A stretch of DNA of 40,066 bases from contig NZ_LDSL01000050.1 in NCBI RefSeq assembly GCF_001476815.1, forward strand, positions 1 to 40,066, given 5' to 3'. Of this stretch, positions 34,661 to 40,066 are shown in pieces. The notes beneath the pieces are model-generated. The model did no database searches and was not told the origin of the DNA. It saw only the letters and a program-made list of their open reading frames with translations. The position numbers were made by a program, and so were the translations under genes. The stretch's first letter is position 1. Each line of letters starts with the position of its first letter. This stretch comes from Pseudacidovorax intermedius. GTDB taxonomy: Bacteria > Pseudomonadota > Gammaproteobacteria > Burkholderiales > Burkholderiaceae_C.

Positions 34661-34757
34661 GCGCACCGGCCCGGACGGTGGTGGGTACTGCGGCGTGCGC
34701 GGCGTGCGCGGCGGGCGCGCCGGCCCGGGCGGCGGTGGGTACCGCGGCGTGCGCCAG
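34661..34757. repeat. 1.8 copies of a 54-bp direct repeat
   Basis: A GC-rich unit beginning GCGCACCGGCCCGG at 34661 recurs at 34715 with four differences in the first 40 bp. The second copy contributes the left half of the 25-bp inverted repeat that brackets the next element. No coding potential is seen. Confidence 0.7.
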
Positions 34758-34962
34758 CGAGGCGGTCGGCACTGCGTGCCGACTCCCCTGCGATGCTCGC
34801 GCACCCGGCCCGCGGCAGAACTCGCTGCGCTGCCTGCGGCAGCTCCGCTCGAACAACTGCCGCGAGTCAGATCACGAAGCAGGCCTGTCCTTCGGCAGGC
34901 CTGCGGCCGGGCGCACTGCGCTTCTCGGCGCCTCACAGGCGCACGCCGCGCTACCCACCGCC
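34731..34962. repeat. hairpin-rich repeat element, copy 1, bracketed by a 25-bp inverted repeat
   Basis: The core (34759-34937, about 179 bp) is about 93% identical in inverted orientation to a second copy at 35280-35457. It is bracketed by 34731-34755 and 34938-34962, which are inverted repeats matching at 24 of 25 positions, and its ends (GAGG and CCTC) extend that stem. Internal hairpins are GTCGGCAC-TGC-GTGCCGAC (34765-34783), CGCGGCAG/CTGCCGCG (34811-34818 with 34857-34864) and GCAGGCCTG/CAGGCCTGC (34879-34904). It is not a protein-coding region; its several open frames cross the repeat without domain content. It looks like a miniature or BIME-like intergenic element. Confidence 0.8.
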
Positions 34963-35248
34963 GCCCATGCCGGAGTGACGGCGGCGCGCGAATCCCCACG
35001 CGGACGCGTCTGTGTCGGTGCGACCGTTCGTGGCATTGGGAGCCTCGCGGCGGCTCCAGGCGATGGCGCCGGCGCGTCACGTCCGTCGCGCGCCATGCCG
35101 CCGGTCTTCTGGGCATCCGAGGTCGGGCGACGGTGCAGGCTGCAGTCCGTGGCGGACAGGGGTTCCGGCTCCGGTGGCCCATGCGGCCAACCGGCAGGTG
35201 ATGTCGGGCGCGGACGCGCGTGCCGGCTTGATGATGCGCAGCGTGTCT
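34963..35248. other. 286-bp spacer between the two inverted repeat elements
   Basis: GC-rich sequence with no recognisable gene, ribosome site or RNA. Only small dyads are visible (for example GGAGCC/GGCTCC near 35040-35060). Both strands are partly open, as expected from the base composition. Confidence 0.6.
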
Positions 35249-35489
35249 GCGCGCGAGGACCGGTCCGACGTGGGCGATGTGTGAGGCGGCGAGAAGCGCA
35301 GCGAGCCCGGCCGCAGGCCTGCCGAAGGACAGGCCTGCTTCGTGATCTGACTCGCGGCAGTTGTTTGAGCGGAGCGCGCCAGCGCGCAGCGAGTTCTGCC
35401 GCGGGCCGGGTTCGCGAGCATCGCAGCGGAGTCGGCACGCAGTGCCGACCGCCTCACTCTGAGCCCGCGGCGGGCCGGTCCTCGCGCGC
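35249..35489. repeat. hairpin-rich repeat element, copy 2 (inverted), with perfect terminal inverted repeats
   Basis: The core 35281-35457 ends in 9-bp perfect inverted repeats, GTGAGGCGG and CCGCCTCAC. It is bracketed symmetrically, 17 nt away on each side, by a perfect 15-bp inverted repeat (35249-35263 GCGCGCGAGGACCGG with 35475-35489). Internally it has the same hairpins as copy 1, including GCAGGCCTG/CAGGCCTGC at 35313-35338. Together with copy 1 it forms an inverted pair across about 340 bp between mmsA and the acyl-CoA dehydrogenase gene. Confidence 0.8.
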
Positions 35490-35612
35490 CGCCCCCGCCG
35501 GCAAACATCTCGACACCGCCAAAGCGCAGCGTCCCCATTCGGCCCGTCCACAGAATCGATCGAAAGACGGCGGTTCCACCAGGGCGTTTGCGCCAAAGAG
35601 ACACGAAACACC

Positions 35613-36767
35613 ATGGACTTTGAACTGACCGAAGAACAACGCGCTTTTGCCGACACCGCCCGCGCCTTCGCCGCCAGCGAGTTCGCCCCGCATGCCGCCC
35701 AGTGGGACCGCGAGGCGATCTTTCCGCGCGAGGCCATCGCCCGGGCCGGCGAACTGGGCTTCTGCGGCCTCTATGCGCCCGAGCGCATCGGCGGCCTCGG
35801 CCTGCCGCGGCTCGACGCGGCCCTGGTGTTCGAGGAAATGGCCGCCGTCGATCCCTCGACCACCGCCTTCATCACCATCCACAACATGGCGACCTGGATG
35901 CTCGGCACTTGGGGCACCGACGCCGTCTGCGCGCAGTGGGGCGAACACCTGACCGCCGGCCGCAAGCTGGCCTCCTACTGCCTGACCGAACCGGGCGCGG
36001 GGTCGGACGCCGGCTCGCTCAAGACCCGGGCCGATCGCGACGGCGACCATTACGTCATCCACGGCGGCAAGGCCTTCATCTCCGGCGCCGGCGCCACCGA
36101 TGTGCTGGTGCTCATGGCCCGCACCGGCGGTGCCGGCCCCTCGGGCATCTCGGCCTTTGCCGTGCCGGCCGATGCGCCGGGCATCCGCTACGGCAGGAAG
36201 GAACACAAGATGGGCTGGAACAGCCAGCCCACCCGCACCATCGACTTCGACGGCGTGCGCGTGCCGGCGGACCACCGGCTGGGCGAGGAGGGCGAGGGCT
36301 TCCGCATCGCCATGAAGGGCCTGGACGGCGGCCGCATCAACATCGCCACCTGCTCGGTCGGCGCGGCCCAGGGCGCGCTGGACGCCGCACGCCGCTACCT
36401 GCACGAGCGCCAGCAGTTCGGCAAGCCGCTGGCCAGCTTCCAGGCCCTGCAGTTCAAGCTGGCCGACATGGCGACCGAGCTGGTGGCCGCACGGCAGATG
36501 GTGCGGCTGGCCGCCAGCAAGCTCGACGCGCAGCATCCGGACGCCAGCACCTATTGCGCCATGGCCAAGCGCTTCGCCACCGACGCCGGCTTCGCGGTCT
36601 GCAACGACGCGCTCCAGCTGCACGGCGGCTACGGCTACCTGGGCGACTTTCCGCTGGAGCGCCTGGTGCGCGATGCGCGGGTGCACCAGATCCTGGAAGG
36701 CACCAACGAGATCATGCGGCTCATCGTCGCGCGCAAGCTGCTCGACGGCGATGCCGATCTGCGCTGA
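35613..36767 (+). CDS. acyl-CoA dehydrogenase, probably isobutyryl-CoA dehydrogenase
   Basis: This 384-residue flavoenzyme shows the acyl-CoA dehydrogenase plan: an N-terminal helical domain, the FAD/substrate segment YCLTEPGAGSDAGSL (about 122-136), the central GGKAFISGAG strand region, and the C-terminal helical domain. The catalytic Glu362 lies in ILEGTNEIMR, the position used by isobutyryl- and short-chain enzymes. It would oxidise isobutyryl-CoA to methacrylyl-CoA in valine degradation; specificity is inferred from its neighbours (hydrolase, mmsB, mmsA). The ATG at 35613 has only a weak AGAG ahead. A CAGAAT in a GTCCACAGAATCGA string lies about 60 nt upstream and could be its -10. Confidence 0.9.
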   Translation: MDFELTEEQRAFADTARAFAASEFAPHAAQWDREAIFPREAIARAGELGFCGLYAPERIGGLGLPRLDAALVFEEMAAVDPSTTAFITIHNMATWMLGTWGTDAVCAQWGEHLTAGRKLASYCLTEPGAGSDAGSLKTRADRDGDHYVIHGGKAFISGAGATDVLVLMARTGGAGPSGISAFAVPADAPGIRYGRKEHKMGWNSQPTRTIDFDGVRVPADHRLGEEGEGFRIAMKGLDGGRINIATCSVGAAQGALDAARRYLHERQQFGKPLASFQALQFKLADMATELVAARQMVRLAASKLDAQHPDASTYCAMAKRFATDAGFAVCNDALQLHGGYGYLGDFPLERLVRDARVHQILEGTNEIMRLIVARKLLDGDADLR

Positions 36768-36836
36768 GCGCCGACCATGGCGCCGCGCCTGCCATCGCCA
36801 TCGCTGCCGACATCCGTTCGCCACGCAGTCCCGTTC

Positions 36837-36865
36837 TTGATACCGAAGCGCGCCGTGCGTCGCTA
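36837..36865 (+). promoter_or_regulatory. weak candidate promoter before the hydrolase gene
   Basis: TTGATA (36837-36842) is a good -35 match. TCGCTA, 17 bp downstream, is a poor -10. The 110-bp gap after the dehydrogenase gene leaves room for an internal promoter, but read-through from upstream is equally possible. Confidence 0.25.
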
Positions 36866-36877
36866 AGCTCCCCGCCC

Positions 36878-37993
36878 ATGACCGAACCTGTCGTCCTCTT
36901 CGATTTCCTGCCCACCGCCAATGGCAAGCGCTTCGGCGTGGCCACGCTCAATGCGCCGGCGTCCCTCAACGCGCTGTCCGTGGACATGGTGCGGCTGCTC
37001 ACGCCGAAGCTGCGCGAGTGGGCGGCCGATGACCAAGTGGTCGGCGTGCTGCTGCAGGCCGCCGGCGAAAAGGCCTTCTGCGCCGGCGGCGACCTGCGCC
37101 AGCTCTACCAGACCCTGCTGGACTGCGGCGAGCGCCGCAACGAATACGCCGAGCGCTTCTTCGGCGAGGAATACGAGCTGGACCATCTGATCCACACCTT
37201 CCCCAAGCCCTTCCTGTGCTGGGGCCACGGCATCGTGATGGGCGGCGGCGTAGGCCTGATGGTGGGCGCCTCGCACCGCGTGGTGACCGAGGGCAGCCGC
37301 ATCGCCATGCCCGAGATCCACATCGGCCTGTACCCGGACGTGGGCGGCAGCTGGTTCCTGCGGCGCGCGCCGGGGCGCACGGGGCTCTTTCTGGCATTGA
37401 CGGCGGCCCAGATCAACGCCGCCGACGCCATCTTCGCCGGCCTGGCCGACGTGCTGGTGCCGCAGGCGCGCAAGGCACAGGTGCTGGAGGCCATCGGTGC
37501 CACGGCCTGGCAGGGCGAGGGCGAGGCCGACCGGGCGCTGCTTTCGCGCATGCTGGCCACCGCGGCCGAGGACGCGCCCCGCCTGCCGTCGAAGCTGCGC
37601 GAGCATTACGACAGCATCGAAGCGCTGATGGCAGGCGACGACCTGCTGGACATCGCGCGGCGCCTGCGCGCCCTGAAGACCGACGACGCCTGGCTGCAGA
37701 ACGCCGCCACCGCCTTCACCAAGGGCGCCCCCAGTTCCATCGCGCTGTCGTGGGAACTGTGGCGCCGCGTGCCGCGCATGTCGCTGGCGGAGGTGTTCCG
37801 GCTGGAGTACTGGGCGTCCCTGGGCTTCTGCGCGCACAAGGACTTCGCCGAAGGCATCCGCGCCGTGCTGGTCGACAAGGACCGCAATCCGACGTGGCAG
37901 CCGGCGACGCTGGAAGAGATCACCCCGGATTTCGTGCAGGACCACCTGCGCGAGCGCGGCGACATGGCGCCGGAGCTGGTGCCGCTGCGCTGA
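36878..37993 (+). CDS. 3-hydroxyisobutyryl-CoA hydrolase (enoyl-CoA hydratase superfamily)
   Basis: The 371-residue protein is longer than simple crotonases (about 260) and matches the HIBCH type in length. The oxyanion-hole segments are FCAGGDLRQLY (about 67-77) and GHGIVMGGGVGLM (about 116-128). Glu146 and Asp154 in PEIHIGLYPDVGG correspond to the catalytic pair in HIBCH. It should release 3-hydroxyisobutyrate from its CoA ester, supplying mmsB, encoded next. The intervening hydratase step must be done by an enoyl-CoA hydratase encoded elsewhere. The ATG at 36878 lacks a strong ribosome site; the longer open frame upstream overlaps the dehydrogenase and is not credible. Confidence 0.92.
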   Translation: MTEPVVLFDFLPTANGKRFGVATLNAPASLNALSVDMVRLLTPKLREWAADDQVVGVLLQAAGEKAFCAGGDLRQLYQTLLDCGERRNEYAERFFGEEYELDHLIHTFPKPFLCWGHGIVMGGGVGLMVGASHRVVTEGSRIAMPEIHIGLYPDVGGSWFLRRAPGRTGLFLALTAAQINAADAIFAGLADVLVPQARKAQVLEAIGATAWQGEGEADRALLSRMLATAAEDAPRLPSKLREHYDSIEALMAGDDLLDIARRLRALKTDDAWLQNAATAFTKGAPSSIALSWELWRRVPRMSLAEVFRLEYWASLGFCAHKDFAEGIRAVLVDKDRNPTWQPATLEEITPDFVQDHLRERGDMAPELVPLR

Positions 37994-38099
37994 CAGCGCC
38001 CGGGCAAGGCCGCCAGGGTTCCGCAGCGCAGCCCCACCTTGCCTTGCCACCGGAGTCGCCCGGCCGTCCGTGCCCCAGACATCACCCAAGGAGACACAC

Positions 38100-38987
38100 A
38101 TGAAGATCGCATTCATCGGGCTCGGCAACATGGGCGGACCCATGGCCCTCAATCTGCACAAGGCCGGCCATGCTGTCAGCGCCTTCGACCTCTCGGCCGC
38201 GGCCTGCGAAAGCCTGCGTGCGCAAGGCGTGGCCATTGCCGCCTCCGCTTCCGCGGCGGTGAGCGGGGCGGAAGTGGTGGTCAGCATGCTCCCGGCCAGC
38301 CAGCACGTCGAATCGCTCTACCTCGGCGAGGGCGGCCTGCTGGCGCAGATCGCACCCGGCACGCTGGTCATCGACTCGAGCACCATCGCCGCCGCCACCT
38401 CGCGCAAGGTGGCCGAGGCCGGCGCCGCGCGCGGCATCGCCGTCATCGACGCGCCGGTGTCGGGCGGCACCGGTGGCGCCATCGCCGGCACGCTGACCTT
38501 CATGGTCGGCGGCAGCGAGGCCGACCTGGCCCGCGCACGCCCGGTGCTGGAGAAGATGGGCGCCAACATCTTCCACGCCGGCGGCCCCGGCGCCGGGCAG
38601 ACGGCCAAGATCTGCAACAACATGCTGCTCGGCATCCTGATGATCGGCACCTCCGAGGCCATCGCCCTGGGCGTGGCCAACGGGCTGGACCCGAAGGTGC
38701 TGTCCGAGATCATGCGCCGCAGCTCCGGCGGCAACTGGGCGCTGGAGAAGTACAACCCGCTGCCCGGCGTGATGGAGGCGGCGCCGGCCTCCAAGGGCTA
38801 TGCCGGCGGCTTCGGCACCGACCTGATGCTCAAGGACCTGGGCCTGGCGCAGGAGAACGCCATGGCCGTCAAGGCCAGCACGCCGCTGGGCGGCCTGGCG
38901 CGCAGCCTGTATGCCGCGCACAGCCTGGCGGGCCATGGCGCGCTGGACTTTTCCAGCGTGATCCGGATGGTGCAGAAGGCGGGGTGA
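38100..38987 (+). CDS. mmsB: 3-hydroxyisobutyrate dehydrogenase
   Basis: This 295-residue enzyme oxidises 3-hydroxyisobutyrate to methylmalonate semialdehyde with NAD, feeding MmsA. It has the N-terminal Rossmann motif GLGNMGGPMA (about 8-17), the substrate-binding DAPVSGGTGGA (about 117-127) and the catalytic Lys170 in GAGQTAKICNN. Length is exactly that of the family. AAGGAG lies about 7 nt before the ATG. It completes the clustered valine steps. Confidence 0.95.
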   Translation: MKIAFIGLGNMGGPMALNLHKAGHAVSAFDLSAAACESLRAQGVAIAASASAAVSGAEVVVSMLPASQHVESLYLGEGGLLAQIAPGTLVIDSSTIAAATSRKVAEAGAARGIAVIDAPVSGGTGGAIAGTLTFMVGGSEADLARARPVLEKMGANIFHAGGPGAGQTAKICNNMLLGILMIGTSEAIALGVANGLDPKVLSEIMRRSSGGNWALEKYNPLPGVMEAAPASKGYAGGFGTDLMLKDLGLAQENAMAVKASTPLGGLARSLYAAHSLAGHGALDFSSVIRMVQKAG

Positions 38988-38993
38988 GCCGCG

Positions 38994-39167
38994 ATGGGCG
39001 ACGGCACGACCCCTACGCTGCCCCCGTCCGAGGACGGCGAGCGCAGCCTGTTCGACACGATGCAGCAACTGCCGAGTACGAACGGCGCGGCCTTGGACCT
39101 CCCGCCGCGCAGCCTGGCGAGCGCCCGCGCGCTGCCCGACTTGGGCGAAGGAACGCCGGCCCGCTGA
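38994..39167 (+). CDS. possible small protein (57 residues), unknown
   Basis: A 57-codon frame starts 6 nt after the mmsB stop and ends just before the convergent aldo/keto reductase stop. It is rich in Pro, Leu, Ser and Asp, with no membrane segment or known motif. GGGGTGAG upstream could serve as a weak ribosome site. Placement at an operon's end makes it plausible, but composition alone could produce such a frame. Confidence 0.3.
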   Translation: MGDGTTPTLPPSEDGERSLFDTMQQLPSTNGAALDLPPRSLASARALPDLGEGTPAR

Positions 39168-39171
39168 TTCC

Positions 39172-40066
39172 TCAGGCTGCCGTCTCGATCCCCGCCCAAC
39201 CCGCATCCGGGTAGCGTGCGCCGGCCGTCGCGCCGGGCGGGAAGAGGGCGTTCAGTGCCTCGACCTGCGCGGCGCTCAGCGTGACGGCGGCGGCGCCGAC
39301 GTTCTGCGCCAGGTGGGTCTGCCGGCGCGCGCCCGGGATGGGCAGCACGTTGGGGCCGCGGTGCAGCGTCCAGGCCAGTGCGAGCTGCGTCGCGGGCAGG
39401 CCCCATTGCGCGGCCAGCGCCTTCAAGGCCTCGACCTGCCGCCGATTGGCCTCGGCGGCCTCGCCATTGAAGCGGGGCAAGGCGCGGCGGAAGTCGCCTT
39501 CGGGCAAGGCCGACGCCGCCGGCAGCGCCCCGGTCAGCATGCCGCGGCCCAGCGGGCTGTAGGCGACGAGGGCGATGCCCAGTTGCTGCGCCAGCGGCAG
39601 CAGTTCGGCCTCCAGACTTCGCTCCCACAGCGAGAACTCGCTCTGCAGCGCGGCGACCGGATGCACGGCATGGGCGCGGCGCAGGCTGTCCGGGCCGATC
39701 TCCGAGAAGCCGATGGCGCGCACCTTGCCCTCGGCCACGAGCTGCGCCATTGCGCCGGCCACCTCCTCGATGGGCACGGCCGGGTCGCGCCGGTGGCAGT
39801 AGTACAGGTCGACGCAGTCCGTGCCCAGTCGGCGCAGCGATGCCTCGCAGGCGGCGCGGATGTAGGCCGCGCTGTTGTCGATGCGCCGCTCGTAGCGGCC
39901 GGGCTCGCGCACGATGCCGAACTTGGTGGCCACGGTCAGCCGCTGCCGGTCGGCCGGGCCGAGACCGGCGAGAAAGCGGCCCAGCAACTGCTCGTTGTGG
40001 CCGAAGCCGTAGGTGTCGGCCGTGTCGAAATGCTGCACGCCCAGGTCGATGGCGGCCTGCAGCGTG
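39172..40066 (-). CDS. aldo/keto reductase, N-terminus cut by window end
   Basis: The visible part covers most of an NADPH-dependent aldo/keto reductase of the YajO/Tas-like group. The catalytic Asp and Tyr are in DTADTYGFGHNE and the catalytic Lys in VATKFGI. The catalytic-type position usually held by His appears as YYCHRRD. The cofactor-binding C-terminal stretch is VLPIPGARRQTHLAQNVGA. The frame stays open through the window edge, with the preceding residues LQAAIDLGV fitting the family, so the true start lies beyond 40066. It converges with the mmsB transcript. The substrate is unknown. Confidence 0.9.
   Translation of the reverse strand, partial: TLQAAIDLGVQHFDTADTYGFGHNEQLLGRFLAGLGPADRQRLTVATKFGIVREPGRYERRIDNSAAYIRAACEASLRRLGTDCVDLYYCHRRDPAVPIEEVAGAMAQLVAEGKVRAIGFSEIGPDSLRRAHAVHPVAALQSEFSLWERSLEAELLPLAQQLGIALVAYSPLGRGMLTGALPAASALPEGDFRRALPRFNGEAAEANRRQVEALKALAAQWGLPATQLALAWTLHRGPNVLPIPGARRQTHLAQNVGAAAVTLSAAQVEALNALFPPGATAGARYPDAGWAGIETAA

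Noticed and set aside
34661-34757. Tandem 54-bp repeat as a CRISPR or satellite array
   Set aside because: Fewer than two copies, no spacer structure and no cas genes nearby.
34652-35737. A 361-codon minus-strand frame and overlapping plus-strand frames across the mmsA-dehydrogenase gap
   Set aside because: They run through both copies of the inverted repeat, giving the same peptide strings twice, and overlap the real dehydrogenase start. They are products of repeat DNA, not genes.

Overview
The window is GC-rich with strongly biased third codon positions. Its content points to a betaproteobacterium of the Comamonadaceae (Variovorax/Acidovorax/Xylophilus type). The clues are a Bug/TctC-type periplasmic binding protein, a bifunctional-style argA, a very large HrpA, separate scoA/scoB genes, many LysR/IclR/GntR-type catabolic regulators, and intergenic hairpin repeats of a kind I associate with this family. 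The genus cannot be fixed from the sequence alone. I see no rRNA, tRNA, CRISPR, prophage or insertion sequence.

Layout. (1) 1-3.0 kb: the tail of an M16 peptidase, a small lipoprotein and a divergent MocR-type regulator. (2) 3.1-10.9 kb: a co-directional block encoding a complete oligopeptide-type ABC importer (binding protein, two permeases, one fused double ATPase), an amidase-signature hydrolase and an AzlC/AzlD exporter pair. It reads as a peptide or amide uptake, hydrolysis and amino-acid overflow module. (3) 11-18 kb: an SDR oxidoreductase and argA converging on one shared terminator, then a VapBC toxin-antitoxin pair divergent from a 1328-residue HrpA helicase whose GTG start appears to be leaderless. 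(4) 18-24 kb: three regulated units. These are TetR with a PagL-like lipid A deacylase, IclR with a Bug binding protein and FAD aromatic hydroxylase, and a PAS-LuxR regulator divergent from scoAB across a perfect TACGTA-type dyad. (5) 25.6-32 kb: a NYN/LOTUS-domain protein, then three consecutive cyclic-di-GMP proteins: PAS-PAS-GGDEF, GGDEF-EAL and Cache-PAS-GGDEF. (6) 32-39 kb: a LysR regulator divergent from a valine/isobutyrate degradation cluster (mmsA, acyl-CoA dehydrogenase, 3-hydroxyisobutyryl-CoA hydrolase, mmsB). A 1-kb non-coding stretch with two inverted, hairpin-rich repeat elements splits this cluster. (7) The window ends inside an aldo/keto reductase.

How the genes work together. 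The valine cluster covers consecutive steps: isobutyryl-CoA to methacrylyl-CoA (acyl-CoA dehydrogenase), 3-hydroxyisobutyryl-CoA to 3-hydroxyisobutyrate (hydrolase), then methylmalonate semialdehyde (mmsB) and propionyl-CoA (mmsA). scoAB activates acetoacetate or a related 3-oxoacid. Almost every catabolic unit has a divergent regulator, and several of the intergenic gaps hold a clear dyad.

Most notable candidates for new biology are four. They are the nested inverted-repeat pair inside the valine cluster, the compact vapBC/hrpA divergent control region, the gap-free 160-residue sensor duplication in the first diguanylate cyclase, and the PAS-LuxR/scoAB/NYN-LOTUS neighbourhood. I found no convincing new defence system.
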